A stretch of 51,948 bases of DNA from the NCBI GenBank assembly GCA_944362555.1, contig CALVTL010000012.1, positions 1 through 51,948 of the forward strand, in the 5' to 3' direction. Positions 23,806-33,094 of the stretch are shown one piece after another. The position numbers were made by a program, and so were the translations under genes. Source of the DNA: an uncultured Clostridia bacterium. GTDB lineage: Bacteria > Bacillota > Clostridia > Christensenellales > Borkfalkiaceae. Each line of letters begins with the position of its first letter. Within the stretch, counting starts at the first letter, position 1. The notes beneath the pieces were generated by a model. The model had not been told where the DNA came from and did no database searches. It worked only from the letters and a program-made list of their open reading frames with translations.

Positions 23806-25176
23806 CTATCTTCCGAGATATTTGTCGATGTACGCTTCCTTGATGCGCTTGAGTTCGGAACGCGGCAGGATGCGCAGAAGTTTCCAGCCGAGGTCGAGCG
23901 TCTCCTCGATGGAGCGGTTGGCGGAAAAGCCCTGCGAGACGTACTTGCGTTCAAACGCCTCGGCGAACTGCGCGTACAGCTTGTCGGTATCCGAGAGCGC
24001 CGCCTCGCCGAGGATGGCGGCGAGCTCCTTCGCCTCCTTGCCGCGCGCATAGGCGGCAAAGAGCTGGTTCATGGTGTCGGCATGGTCCTCGCGCGTCTTG
24101 CCCGCGCCGATGCCCTTGTCCTTCAGACGGGACAGGGAAGGGAGCACGTCGATGGGCGGAAGGACACCCTTTTTGTACAGCTCGCGCGAGAGGATGATCT
24201 GCCCCTCCGTGATGTAGCCCGTAAGGTCGGGGATGGGATGCGTCTTGTCGTCCTCGGGCATGGTGAGGATGGGGATCTGCGTGATGGAGCCGCGCTTGCC
24301 GCGGATGCGCCCCGCGCGCTCGTACATGGAGGCGAGGTCGGTGTAGAGATACCCCGGATACCCCCTGCGCCCCGGTACCTCCTTGCGCGCCGCCGAGACT
24401 TCGCGCAGCGCCTCACAGTAATTGGTGATGTCGGTGATGATGACGAGGACGTGCATCCCCAGCTCGTATGCGAGATACTCCGCCGCCGTGAGCGCCATGC
24501 GCGGCGTGGCGATACGCTCGATGGCGGGGTCGTTGGCGAGGTTGGTGAAGAGCACGGTGCGCGTGATGGCACCCGTCTCCTGGAAGTCGCGGATGAAGTA
24601 GTCGGCTTCCTCATAGGTGATGCCCACCGCCGCAAAGACGACGGCGAACTTCTCGTCCCCCTTCAAGACGCGCGCCTGCCGCGCGATCTGGGCGGCGAGT
24701 TCGGCGTGCGGGAGCCCGCTCATGGAAAAGACGGGGAGCTTCTGCCCGCGCACGAGGGTGTTGAGCCCGTCGATGGCGGAGATGCCCGTCTGGATGAATT
24801 CGTTGGGATAGTCGCGCGCGGCGGGATTGATGGGCTCGCCGTTGATGTCCATGCGCTTTTCGGCGAGGATGGGCGCGCCGCCGTCGCGCGGGTTGCCCAT
24901 GCCGTCGAACACGCGCCCGAGCATATCCTCCGATACGGCGAGCTCCAGCCCGTGCCCCAAAAATTTGGCGCGGCTCGAGGAGATCTGCAAGCCCTGCGAA
25001 TTTTCAAAGAGCTGGACGAGCGCCCTGTCGCGCTGCACTTCGAGCACCTTGCCGCGCCGTACGCTGCCGTTCTTTTGCTTTATTTCAACGAGTTCGTTGT
25101 ATTTGACCCCCTCCACGCCCTCGACGAGCATGAGCGGGCCCACCACTTCTTTGATGGTCTTATATTCCTTAAACAC
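23806..25176 (-). CDS. ntpB: V-type ATPase subunit B (non-catalytic)
   Basis: The 456-aa subunit alternates with NtpA in the A3B3 head. It starts '[19 protein letters not shown]' and has '[18 protein letters not shown]' in place of a working Walker A, the '[15 protein letters not shown]' loop and the '[21 protein letters not shown]' motif. It overlaps the ntpA stop by eight bases. No departure from the family is visible. Confidence 0.97.
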   Translation of the reverse strand: MFKEYKTIKEVVGPLMLVEGVEGVKYNELVEIKQKNGSVRRGKVLEVQRDRALVQLFENSQGLQISSSRAKFLGHGLELAVSEDMLGRVFDGMGNPRDGGAPILAEKRMDINGEPINPAARDYPNEFIQTGISAIDGLNTLVRGQKLPVFSMSGLPHAELAAQIARQARVLKGDEKFAVVFAAVGITYEEADYFIRDFQETGAITRTVLFTNLANDPAIERIATPRMALTAAEYLAYELGMHVLVIITDITNYCEALREVSAARKEVPGRRGYPGYLYTDLASMYERAGRIRGKRGSITQIPILTMPEDDKTHPIPDLTGYITEGQIILSRELYKKGVLPPIDVLPSLSRLKDKGIGAGKTREDHADTMNQLFAAYARGKEAKELAAILGEAALSDTDKLYAQFAEAFERKYVSQGFSANRSIEETLDLGWKLLRILPRSELKRIKEAYIDKYLGR

Positions 25177-26932
25177 GGCTCTCCCCTCCGTTGAGTGCTC
25201 TGATCTCCCGTTTGAGCTGCGCGGCGACGGCGTCGAACTGCGCCATGTCCTCCTCCGCGATGTACTTGCTCCTGCCGATCTTCTCCCGCACGGGGAGGTT
25301 GATGAGCTGCGAGAAGTCCGCGCCCGACGTCAGGGCGTTGAGCCCGAGGCGGTAAAAGTCGCGGATGAGGCGCAGCATCCTGCCCTGCTTGGCGATGGAA
25401 GTGAAGGTGTCCGTCTCGTGGAAGGCGTTCTGATGGAGGAAGTCCTCGCGGATGGACTTCGCCGTCTCCAGCGTCAGGCGATCCTTTGCGGAGAGCGAAT
25501 CGGCGCCCACGAGGCGCACGATCTCCTCAAGCTCCGCCTCCTCCTGCAAGATCTGGATGGCGAAGGCGCGCAGTTCGAGGAAGTCGGACGAGGCATTGCG
25601 CGCATACCACGGCGCGAGCCTGTCGGCATAGAGCGAATAGCTGATGAGCCAGTCGATGGCGGGGAAGTGCCGCTTGTAGGCGAGGTTCGCCGAGAGCCCC
25701 CAGAACACCTTGACGATGCGCAGCGTCGCCTGTGCGACGGGCTCCGAAAGATCGCCGCCCGCGGGCGAGACGGCGCCGATCGCCGTGACCGAGCCGACGC
25801 GCTCCCCGCTGCCCAGCACTTTGACGATGCCCGCACGTTCATAAAATTCCGCAAGGCGGCTGGAGAGATAGGCGGGATACCCCTCTTCGCCGGGCATTTC
25901 TTCGAGCCGCCCGCTCATTTCGCGCAGCGCCTCCGCCCAGCGGGAGGTGGAATCCGCCATGATGGCGACGTTGAGCCCCATGTCGCGGAAGTACTCCGCG
26001 ATGGTGATGCCCGTGTAGATGGACGCCTCGCGCGCGGCGACGGGCATATCCGACGTGTTGGCGATGAGCACGGTGCGCTTCATGAGCGGCTCGCCCGTCT
26101 TGGGGTCTTTGAGTTCGGGGAATTCGTTGAGAACGTCCGTCATCTCGTTGCCGCGTTCGCCGCAGCCGATGTAGACGATGAGGTCGGCGTCCGCCCATTT
26201 GGCGAGCTGATGCTGCACGACCGTCTTGCCGCTCCCGAAGGGACCGGGGACCGCCGCCACGCCGCCGCGGGCGATGGGAAAGAGGGTGTCGATGACGCGC
26301 TGTCCCGTGATCATGGGCATATCGGGCGACATCTTTTCGCGGTAGGGCCGCCCGCGCCGCACCGGCCAGCGGGTGAGCATACACACCTCGCGCTCCCCCG
26401 TTTTGGTCATGATTTTTGCGACCGTCTGCGTGATATTGTACATTCCGCCGCGGATGAAGGTGACTTTGCCCTCCACGCCGTAGGGGACCATGATCTTATG
26501 GCAGACGATGGGCGTCTCCTGCACATACCCCAAAAAGTCGCCCGCGCGCACTTCGTCCCCCTCCTTGGCGAGCGGAACGAACTCCCACAGTTTTTCGTGG
26601 TCGAGATTGGTGACGGAGATGCCGCGCGTGATCCTGTCGCCGTACGCTTCGGCGATGCGCGTCAGGGGGCGCTGGATGCCGTCGAAGATGCCCTCGATGA
26701 GCCCGGGGGCAAGCTCCACGGAAAGGGGCGCGCCCGTGCTCTCCACCCCTTCCCCGGGGCCCAGCCCGCCCGTCTCCTCATAGACCTGGATGGACGCCCT
26801 GTCGCCACGCAGCTCGATGATCTCGCCGATGAGCTTTTTTTCGCTCACGCGGACGACGTCGTACATCTTTGCATCCGCCATGTTCTCCGCCACGATGAGC
26901 GGTCCGGATACCTTTACGATTTTTCCCTGCAT
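25169..26932 (-). CDS. ntpA: V-type ATPase catalytic subunit A
   Basis: The 587-aa catalytic subunit hydrolyses or makes ATP in the cytoplasmic head. It has the P-loop 'GPFGSGKTV' (near residue 230), the '[13 protein letters not shown]' motif with the catalytic Glu, '[19 protein letters not shown]' and '[19 protein letters not shown]'. The roughly 90-residue bulge domain typical of A-type subunits is present (about residues 110-200). It lies 12 bases after ntpG. Confidence 0.97.
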   Translation of the reverse strand: MQGKIVKVSGPLIVAENMADAKMYDVVRVSEKKLIGEIIELRGDRASIQVYEETGGLGPGEGVESTGAPLSVELAPGLIEGIFDGIQRPLTRIAEAYGDRITRGISVTNLDHEKLWEFVPLAKEGDEVRAGDFLGYVQETPIVCHKIMVPYGVEGKVTFIRGGMYNITQTVAKIMTKTGEREVCMLTRWPVRRGRPYREKMSPDMPMITGQRVIDTLFPIARGGVAAVPGPFGSGKTVVQHQLAKWADADLIVYIGCGERGNEMTDVLNEFPELKDPKTGEPLMKRTVLIANTSDMPVAAREASIYTGITIAEYFRDMGLNVAIMADSTSRWAEALREMSGRLEEMPGEEGYPAYLSSRLAEFYERAGIVKVLGSGERVGSVTAIGAVSPAGGDLSEPVAQATLRIVKVFWGLSANLAYKRHFPAIDWLISYSLYADRLAPWYARNASSDFLELRAFAIQILQEEAELEEIVRLVGADSLSAKDRLTLETAKSIREDFLHQNAFHETDTFTSIAKQGRMLRLIRDFYRLGLNALTSGADFSQLINLPVREKIGRSKYIAEEDMAQFDAVAAQLKREIRALNGGESRV

Positions 26933-26944
26933 ACCCGACCTCGA

Positions 26945-27274
26945 TTATTTTTTCTTCTCTTCGCGGGGCAGGATGTCCATGCCCAGCGCGCGCTCCGAAT
27001 ACCTGCGGAGCTGCTCTGCGCCGTACCCCTCCCCGCCGCGTGCGGAGGGAACGGGCAGCACGATGGGATAGGCGGCGCCGTCGTAGGCAGCCATCGCCTC
27101 CCCCATCTGCGCAGCGAGCGCGTCGGTCACGAAGATGACCTGATACTCCTGCGCGATCTTATGCAGCACCGCCACGGCGTCCGCGCCGCCGTCCGCACGG
27201 TAGGCGTCCATGCCCGCCGCGCGAAAGACGAACACGCCGTCGCCGTCACCGATGATAGCCATTCTGCCCTTCAT
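26945..27274 (-). CDS. ntpG: V-type ATPase subunit F
   Basis: The 109-aa subunit caps the rotor shaft with NtpD. 'MAIIGDGDGVFVFRAAG' is the family start, and the middle 'YQVIFVTDALA' and 'YPIVLPVPSARGG' fit. The ATG at 27274 is chosen because GGGAG lies six to ten bases upstream; the internal ATG at 27262 is possible. It overlaps the end of ntpC by 29 bases. Confidence 0.88.
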   Translation of the reverse strand: MKGRMAIIGDGDGVFVFRAAGMDAYRADGGADAVAVLHKIAQEYQVIFVTDALAAQMGEAMAAYDGAAYPIVLPVPSARGGEGYGAEQLRRYSERALGMDILPREEKKK

Positions 27275-28241
27275 ATGTCTCCCTCAACCTTGCGCGGATG
27301 TCCGCCCTGTCCGCGCCGTTCGCAAGACAGGTGAGCACGATCTGCACGTTGCAAAGTTCCGCCGCCTTATAGCAGCAATAGCGCACGAAGGGAAGATACC
27401 CCCCGTCGCTGTATTTTTCCTTCTTCAAAATGGTGAGCGCCGCACTGTCCGCCGCGCACTCGAGCGCGACGAGCGGCCTGCCCGCCGAAAAATCTTCGAG
27501 CGCGGCTTCGATGAGCGCCCGACGAGGAGAGAACTTCATCCTCTCGCGGATGGCGTCCGCGCTCTCCTCCGAGAGGATGCGCAGCGCGTCCTCCCCGAGC
27601 GTTCCGCCCGCGACCGCCATCTCCCTTGCGGCGAGCGCGTCCCTTGCGCGCAGACAGATGCCGATGTTCGCGGCGTCCGCCCGCACGGAAAGGATGGCGC
27701 AGAGCAGCTTATCCCGCCCCGCAAGCAGGGCGAGCTCCTCGAATTTGGCGCGGGAAAAGAGCACCGAAATTTTTCTGCCCGTGGCGCCGCCGCCCACAAA
27801 GAGCTCGTCCGCCGCCATGAGCGCGCGCCGCATGGGCGCGCCGAACGCGCCGTAGTCGTCCGCGAAGATCTTCTCCTCCAGAAGGGCGACGGGGTACGCG
27901 CCCTCCGTTCCCGTCATGGAGGAAGGCGCAAGGCGCAGGTGCTTTGCACGCATTACTGCCTCGGCGTTGCGGAAGTCGTGCTCCGCCAGAAGAAAGCGCG
28001 TGAGCTTTTTGTCGGGCGAATTTTCGCGGATGAACGCCGCGAGCTTTTTCTCCTCCGCGCCGATGAGCAGCTCCGCCTCGGACGCGGGCACGCTCTGCCC
28101 GTCGCCGAAGCCCGTCTCCTGCAGGATCTTCATGGCGTCCTCTGCCGAGGCGCTCTCCGTCATGCGGGAGAGCCGCTCGGCGCCGAGCAGCGTATGTTCC
28201 AGCGCGGACGCCCTTGCATTGGCAAAAATACTGTTCGGCAT
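27246..28241 (-). CDS. ntpC: V-type ATPase subunit C/d
   Basis: The 331-aa, mostly helical funnel-shaped subunit joins the rotor shaft to the membrane ring. 'NSIFANARASALEHTLLGAERLSRM' type N terminus and 'LLAEHDFRNAEAVMRAKHL' are characteristic. It starts three bases after ntpE ends and overlaps ntpG. Confidence 0.92.
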   Translation of the reverse strand: MPNSIFANARASALEHTLLGAERLSRMTESASAEDAMKILQETGFGDGQSVPASEAELLIGAEEKKLAAFIRENSPDKKLTRFLLAEHDFRNAEAVMRAKHLRLAPSSMTGTEGAYPVALLEEKIFADDYGAFGAPMRRALMAADELFVGGGATGRKISVLFSRAKFEELALLAGRDKLLCAILSVRADAANIGICLRARDALAAREMAVAGGTLGEDALRILSEESADAIRERMKFSPRRALIEAALEDFSAGRPLVALECAADSAALTILKKEKYSDGGYLPFVRYCCYKAAELCNVQIVLTCLANGADRADIRARLRETYEGQNGYHR

Positions 28242-28243
28242 CC

Positions 28244-28825
28244 CTATTTCTCCGCAGGGAACACCGCGGAAGCGATGCTCTGCTCCAATTCCTCCCGCCG
28301 CGCGTCCAGAATGGCGCGGAAGGAGAGGTCTGTCAAATACGTCGCGTTCTCAAGGCGCAGACCGCCCTCAAACTCGCCCGTGCCCGCATAGCGCAGCTTT
28401 TTGGCGGAAAACGCCTTGCAGGCAGCGAGCTCCTTTTCGCCCAACGGCGCAGAGGCGGAGAGCGTCACCGCGTCCCCCTCCTGCGCGTATTCTTCGAGCA
28501 GCCGTTCCACAAGGGAACAATAGCGCTCCTTGGTAAGGGCGCACGCCGAGGCGAGCGCCCTTGCGAGCACTTCGTCGATGACGGCGCGCTTTGCCGCGAG
28601 CATCGCCTTGCGGTTGTCGAGCGAGGCGACCGTCTCCCTGCGGGCGACCATCTCGGTGGACTCCCGCTCAAGCGCGCGCCTCCATTCGGCAAGGCTCTCG
28701 TTGGCGGCGCGCTCCGCCTCCGCCTTCATTGCGGCGGCGCGTTCCCTCGCCTCCGCCACGATGGCGTCTGCCTTTTGCTGTGCGTCGGACAAAATTTTCC
28801 CGACGATCGCCTCTTTGCCTTCCAT
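28244..28825 (-). CDS. ntpE: V-type ATPase subunit E (peripheral stalk)
   Basis: The 193-aa protein has a long N-terminal amphipathic helix rich in Ala, Glu and Arg (about residues 1-90) and a small C-terminal globular part. It forms the outer stalk with NtpF and holds the head still. Divergent sequence but clear position between ntpK and ntpC supports the call. Confidence 0.88.
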   Translation of the reverse strand: MEGKEAIVGKILSDAQQKADAIVAEARERAAAMKAEAERAANESLAEWRRALERESTEMVARRETVASLDNRKAMLAAKRAVIDEVLARALASACALTKERYCSLVERLLEEYAQEGDAVTLSASAPLGEKELAACKAFSAKKLRYAGTGEFEGGLRLENATYLTDLSFRAILDARREELEQSIASAVFPAEK

Positions 28826-28834
28826 CGCCGCACC

Positions 28835-29281
28835 TTATACCGACAGCGTGAACAGCAGCGAGATGACGAGCCCGAAGATGGCGTACGTCTCGACCATGGC
28901 GGGGAACATGACGAGCTTGCCCGAGAGCTTCTCGTCCTTTGCCACGGCGTAGATACAGCTCACCGACGTCTTGCCCTGATAGATGGCGGAGATAAAGCCC
29001 GTGATGGCGAGCGGCATGACCGCCGCAAACACCGACCAGCCCTGCGCGACGGACATATCCGCCGTGACCGCGCCCTGTCCGACCAGCGCCATGACGAAGC
29101 CGTAAATGCCCTGCGTGGCGGGAAGGAGCACGAGGATCATGACCTTTGCAAACTTCTTTGCGTCCTCCGCCAGCACACCCGCCGCCGCGGAACCCGTCTT
29201 GAAAAGACCGATCGCGGAACCCACGCCGCACAGACCCGCGCAGATGGCAAGCCCTAATATGGCGATTGCCTGTCCACCCAT
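28835..29281 (-). CDS. ntpK: V-type ATPase proteolipid subunit K, Na+ type
   Basis: The 148-aa protein has four membrane helices made by duplication of the c-subunit hairpin. The ion-binding residues of the Enterococcus hirae Na+ ring (Leu61, Thr64, Gln65, Gln110, Glu139) are all present here as Leu53, Thr56, Gln57, Gln102 and Glu131, with identical spacing. This predicts Na+ rather than H+ transport. It has a strong GGAGG site and a 224-base gap upstream that contains a hairpin, which may let this high-copy subunit be made in excess. Confidence 0.95.
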   Translation of the reverse strand: MGGQAIAILGLAICAGLCGVGSAIGLFKTGSAAAGVLAEDAKKFAKVMILVLLPATQGIYGFVMALVGQGAVTADMSVAQGWSVFAAVMPLAITGFISAIYQGKTSVSCIYAVAKDEKLSGKLVMFPAMVETYAIFGLVISLLFTLSV

Positions 29282-29320
29282 ACCGTTAATCCTCCAAAAT
29301 TTACTTCAATATATTTTCAC

Positions 29321-29352
29321 ACATTTTCTCCCGAACGGACGAGAGAAAATGT
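29321..29352 (-). repeat. hairpin in the ntpI-ntpK gap
   Basis: ACATTTTCTC (29321-29330) pairs with GAGAAAATGT (29343-29352) over 12 bases, some 40 bases before ntpK. In an operon with almost no gaps this 224-base space is notable. The hairpin could mark an mRNA processing or stabilising site that raises proteolipid synthesis. No other gene is visible in 29282-29505. Confidence 0.5.
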
Positions 29353-29505
29353 CGTGATCTTCAGAACGACCCGACGTTCGCCTTACGGCTGACCGCACAT
29401 TTTTTTCCGCCGCCGCTTTTTTTCACCGCGCGGGAAGAACATTCGCCGCGCTTCGGGATGACGGCTTCCCCGAGGGGGAAAGCTTACCCGCTCTTTTCAG
29501 CCTTT

Positions 29506-31473
29506 TTACGCCGCTTCGGTAAAATAGACGTACTGCCTGCGCGAGCCGAGCGGCGTGAAGAGCGCCCCCTCCCCCGTATAGAACTTGGAGAAGAACTCGA
29601 TGTATTGCAGGCGGCAGTCGTGGATATACGCGCCCAGAACGCCCATGGCGAGGTTGAAGGCGTGCCCGATGAGCATGACGACGGGACCGAACACATACCC
29701 CACCGCGCCCGCCGAAATGAGGTCGAGCCCGATGGCGTTGAACTGCTGCGCGATGATCATGCCCGAGAGCATGAGCCCGAAGAGGCGCGCGTAGCTCAAC
29801 ACGTCGGACAGCAGGTTGATGATGCCGTACACGGCGCCGAAGCCCTTGGTGAATTTGCCGAGCAGCTTTTCCTTTCTGCCCGCCGTGAGCGCCGCGCCCG
29901 CGAGCCCCACGCCCAGCATGACGACGCCGGGCAGCGTCATGGCGGAGAAGAACGCCTTCACGCCCGCCGCGACGGGGATGCCGAAATATTCGGTGAGGAA
30001 ATTGAACACGGCAAAGAAGAGCCCGATGCAGAAGAGCACCCATGTCAGCGCGTCGCACACCGCATCGAGGACGTTCCCCCTGCGGATGCTGTTGACGGCG
30101 CTCAAGAGATACCCCACCGTGATCTGAAAAAGCCCTAGCGCAAGACAGCCCAACAGGATGGTGAGCACGTCGGTGCGGCTGCCCGAAGTGGGGTCGGGCA
30201 GGAAGTGATAGAGGGAGAATCCGAACAACGAGCCAAACAGCGCGCCGAAGGCGATGGTGAACAAGCCGCCGTAGGCGAGGATGCAGGTGAGCTTCTTCAT
30301 CCCGTCGTTCACTTTGCGCAGCTTTGTGAGCACGAGCCCGCCCGCAAAGAGCAGGATGCCGTAGCCGATGTCCGCCATGATGAGCCCGAAGAAGATCATG
30401 AAGAAGAAAAAGACAAAACCGTTGGGGTCAAATTCCCTGTAATCGGGCGCGGAGTACATATTGGTGACGAACTCCGCCACGCGGGCGGGACCTTTGTTCT
30501 TCATGAGCGTGGGCGGCGTATCCTCCTCCGTCGGCTCCGAAAAGGTGAGAAGAAATGCGTCCGTCACTTCCGAAAGCGCCGCGCGCACCCTCTCCTGCGC
30601 CTCGGCGGGCACATAGCCGCCCGCCGTAAACGTTTTTTCCGTCCGGAAAAAGCGCGAAAAACCCTCCGCCTTTTCCAGCTCCGAGGAGAGGTAGTCGGCG
30701 TAAATTTTCAGATCTTTGAGGGAGGACAGCCACGAAAGCGCCTCCTTTGCAAGCGTCCCCTCCTCCCGTTCGAGGCGCTCCGTCTCCTCCTCGAGCCGCG
30801 CGATCTCCTCGGCGGCGGTGCAGGAGAGCGGCAGGGTGCAGCGCGCAAAGGCGAGTTCGGAGAGCTTGTCCGCCGTTTCCTCCGCCGCAGAATCGTGGCA
30901 GAACACGGCAACGGGACGCTGCTTTCCCCCATCATACGCCGTAAAGGCGACGAGGGACGACTGCGCGGCATACGCCTCGAGCGCAGGGAGCGCGCCCTCG
31001 TCCAAAAGCCCGAAAAAGCACTGCGTGGTGCGCGTATCGGCAAACGCGGAGAAGGGCTCGGGCACGGCGAGATAGGGCAGCACCTGGTTTTTCTGCGAGG
31101 TGAGCTTGTTGCGCTCCGCCCTGTTCTGTGCGAGCCGTTCCGCGCACGTCTCCGCGTCGGAGACGGTGCGAAGGAGCGCCTCCTCCCGTTCCTCCACGGC
31201 GAAAAATTCGTCGAAGCCGAGCAGGATCTCGCCCGAAAGTTCCCCCTTGATCGCCTTTTTATCGGGCGCGGCATCCGCCTGCGCCGTCAGAAATCCGATG
31301 CAGCGCTCCACGCGCGCGAGGCGGGCGGAGAGCTCCGCGTCCTGCGCGGGGGCAGGCGCCTCCTCGTCCGAAAAGGTGAGCTCGACGAGCTGCGTCCTTT
31401 GCAGGGCGCGCAAAAGCTGCGCACGCTCCGAGGAGAGTGCGGTGAGCTCGAATCTGGACATTGCCGCGATCAT
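29506..31473 (-). CDS. ntpI: V-type ATPase subunit I (a subunit)
   Basis: The 655-aa stator has a cytoplasmic N-terminal half (about residues 1-310, with coiled coils) and a membrane C-terminal half with seven or eight helices that forms the ion path. The conserved region 'YREFDPNGFVFFFFMIFFGLIMADIGYG' type (near residue 345) and 'LLSDVLSYARLFGLMLSG' with the essential Arg (near 545) are present. Its start overlaps the ntpF stop by four bases. Confidence 0.95.
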   Translation of the reverse strand: MIAAMSRFELTALSSERAQLLRALQRTQLVELTFSDEEAPAPAQDAELSARLARVERCIGFLTAQADAAPDKKAIKGELSGEILLGFDEFFAVEEREEALLRTVSDAETCAERLAQNRAERNKLTSQKNQVLPYLAVPEPFSAFADTRTTQCFFGLLDEGALPALEAYAAQSSLVAFTAYDGGKQRPVAVFCHDSAAEETADKLSELAFARCTLPLSCTAAEEIARLEEETERLEREEGTLAKEALSWLSSLKDLKIYADYLSSELEKAEGFSRFFRTEKTFTAGGYVPAEAQERVRAALSEVTDAFLLTFSEPTEEDTPPTLMKNKGPARVAEFVTNMYSAPDYREFDPNGFVFFFFMIFFGLIMADIGYGILLFAGGLVLTKLRKVNDGMKKLTCILAYGGLFTIAFGALFGSLFGFSLYHFLPDPTSGSRTDVLTILLGCLALGLFQITVGYLLSAVNSIRRGNVLDAVCDALTWVLFCIGLFFAVFNFLTEYFGIPVAAGVKAFFSAMTLPGVVMLGVGLAGAALTAGRKEKLLGKFTKGFGAVYGIINLLSDVLSYARLFGLMLSGMIIAQQFNAIGLDLISAGAVGYVFGPVVMLIGHAFNLAMGVLGAYIHDCRLQYIEFFSKFYTGEGALFTPLGSRRQYVYFTEAA

Positions 31474-31781
31474 GCGCCGAACACCTTTTGAAGGACGTCC
31501 TGGGCGGCGGCGGGCACTTTCTGCGCGCAGGCGGCACGAAATCCCTCCGCCGCGCGCTCGCCCTCGGCGAGGATGGCACGATAGCGTGCATCGGCGGACT
31601 GCTGCGCCGCCGCGAGCGTCTGCTCACGCGAAAACAGGCGGCTGCCGTTTGCCTCCGCGCTCACCTGCTCCGCCGCGCGCTCGCCCTCGGCGAGGATGTT
31701 CTTTGCCTCCTCCTGCGCCGCGCGCACGATCTCCTCGGCGCGCGCTTCCGCTTCCAGGATGGTCCCGATCACTTCGTTCAT
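31470..31781 (-). CDS. ntpF: V-type ATPase peripheral stalk subunit (G/H type)
   Basis: The 103-aa protein is almost wholly a charged Ala-rich coiled coil with a repeated 'ILAEGERAAE' motif (about residues 29-38 and 71-80). It pairs with NtpE to form the peripheral stalk. It is the first gene of the operon, preceded by AAAGGGGAG. The order F-I-K-E-C-G-A-B-D equals the E. hirae ntp operon without its ntpH and ntpJ. Confidence 0.88.
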   Translation of the reverse strand: MNEVIGTILEAEARAEEIVRAAQEEAKNILAEGERAAEQVSAEANGSRLFSREQTLAAAQQSADARYRAILAEGERAAEGFRAACAQKVPAAAQDVLQKVFGA

Positions 31782-31863
31782 GGCGCTCCCCTTTGAGGCG
31801 CCCCGTCCGCAGCGGACGCGGCAGCCCCCCTCTGACGGCGATTTTCAGCCGTTAATTATAAAC

Positions 31864-31892
31864 AGTATAGCAGAACGGCGCACAAATGTCAA
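31864..31892 (-). promoter_or_regulatory. promoter of the V-ATPase operon
   Basis: On the minus strand, TTGACA (31892-31887), 17-base spacer and TATACT (31869-31864). Confidence 0.8.
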
Positions 31893-31905
31893 CCGCCCGA
31901 CAAAT

Positions 31906-31951
31906 TTTTCATGAAACGCTCTCAAAAGTTTTCATGAAACGCTCTCAAAAG
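31906..31951. repeat. exact 23-bp tandem duplication between divergent promoters
   Basis: TTTTCATGAAACGCTCTCAAAAG occurs at 31906-31928 and again directly at 31929-31951. It lies between the -35 boxes of the V-ATPase operon and the DMT gene. It may be a double operator for one or both, or a recent slippage duplication. Each unit holds the small palindrome TTTCATGAAA. Confidence 0.8.
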
Positions 31952-31984
31952 TATAGTGCGCGGCGGGCGCGTGCGTGCGGACGG

Positions 31985-32013
31985 TTGACTTTTTTCAGGA
32001 CTGGGCATATAAT
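31985..32013 (+). promoter_or_regulatory. promoter placing the start at the DMT gene ATG
   Basis: TTGACT (31985-31990), 17-base spacer, TATAAT (32008-32013). Only seven bases separate the -10 box from the ATG at 32021, so the transcript should start at or within a base of the start codon. Confidence 0.8.
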
Positions 32014-32020
32014 ACTGCGT

Positions 32021-33043
32021 ATGGCGACGAAAAATACGGCATGGAACAAGGGCGCGGGGATCGCGCTGATCCTGGGGGCGGCACTGTGCTTTGCCCTCAT
32101 GAATCTGTTCGTCAACCTGGCGGGAGACCTTCCGCTCATGCAGAAGGTGTTCTTCCGCAACGGGCTGACCGTCATCGTCGTATTCGTCATTTTATGCTTT
32201 GATAAGGACCGCTTCCGCCTGAAGAGCCGCGCCTGCATCCCGTGGCACCTGCTGCGTTCGGGCGTGGGGCTGGCGGGCGTCGTGCTCAATTTTTACGCCA
32301 TCGACCACATCGGGAGCATCTCGGACGCCTCCATCCTCAACAAGCTCTCCCCCTTCTTCGCCATCCTCTTCTCCGTCTTTTTGCTCAAAGAAAAACCCGC
32401 CGTTTTTGAAATTTTCTTCGTCCTCGTCGCCTTCGGCGGCGCGGTGTGCGTGGTCGATCCGCGCTTTGATATGCAGGTGCTGCCCGCGCTCTCGGGGGTG
32501 GCGAGCGGTGCGTGCGCGGGGTTCGCCTATACCTGCGTGCGCATCCTCGGCAGGAAGGGCGAGCGCGGCATCATGACGGTGTTCTTCTTCGCCGTCTTTT
32601 CCACCGTCGTCTCCCTGCCGCTCATGCTCGCCTTCTGGCAGCCGATGACGGGGCTGCAGCTCCTATGGCTGCTGCTCGCGGGCGCGGCGGCGACGGGCGG
32701 ACAGTTCTGCATCACGGGGGCGTACCGCCTGGCGCCCGCCAAGGAGATCGCCGTGTTCGACTATATGCAGGTATTCTTCGCCGCCGTCCTCGGCTTTTTC
32801 TTCCTGCAGCAGGTGCCGAAGACGTTGAGCTTTGTCGGCTATGCCGTCATCATCGGCGCCGCCGTCGGGCAGTGGGCGTATCACTTCTTCCGCGACCGCC
32901 GCGCGCGCAGCAGAGCGCTTTGCGCGGAGCAGACCTCGGACATACCCCCCTCCGACGCCGTCTGCGCGCCTTCGGGATCGCCCGAAGATCCGCCCGATCC
33001 GCCGCCCGAAAAACCGCCCGAAGAGCCGCCCGAAACACAATAG
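32021..33043 (+). CDS. DMT superfamily (EamA) permease
   Basis: The 340-aa inner-membrane protein has ten predicted helices in two EamA repeats (about residues 8-140 and 155-290), the architecture of drug/metabolite exporters. A hydrophilic tail follows, ending in a proline/glutamate-rich stretch ('PPDPPPEKPPEEPPETQ'), which is unusual for the family. The ATG at 32021 has no ribosome site; the promoter position indicates a leaderless mRNA. An in-frame extension upstream would run through the promoter and is rejected. The substrate is unknown. Confidence 0.9.
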   Translation: MATKNTAWNKGAGIALILGAALCFALMNLFVNLAGDLPLMQKVFFRNGLTVIVVFVILCFDKDRFRLKSRACIPWHLLRSGVGLAGVVLNFYAIDHIGSISDASILNKLSPFFAILFSVFLLKEKPAVFEIFFVLVAFGGAVCVVDPRFDMQVLPALSGVASGACAGFAYTCVRILGRKGERGIMTVFFFAVFSTVVSLPLMLAFWQPMTGLQLLWLLLAGAAATGGQFCITGAYRLAPAKEIAVFDYMQVFFAAVLGFFFLQQVPKTLSFVGYAVIIGAAVGQWAYHFFRDRRARSRALCAEQTSDIPPSDAVCAPSGSPEDPPDPPPEKPPEEPPETQ

Positions 33044-33049
33044 AACGGC

Positions 33050-33083
33050 AAGACCCGCGCAGGGAAATGCGCGGGTCTTTTTT
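33050..33083 (+). terminator. terminator of the DMT gene
   Basis: AAGACCCGCGCA (33050-33061) pairs with TGCGCGGGTCTT (33068-33079), followed by TTTT. Confidence 0.9.
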
Positions 33084-33094
33084 CATCATATATT

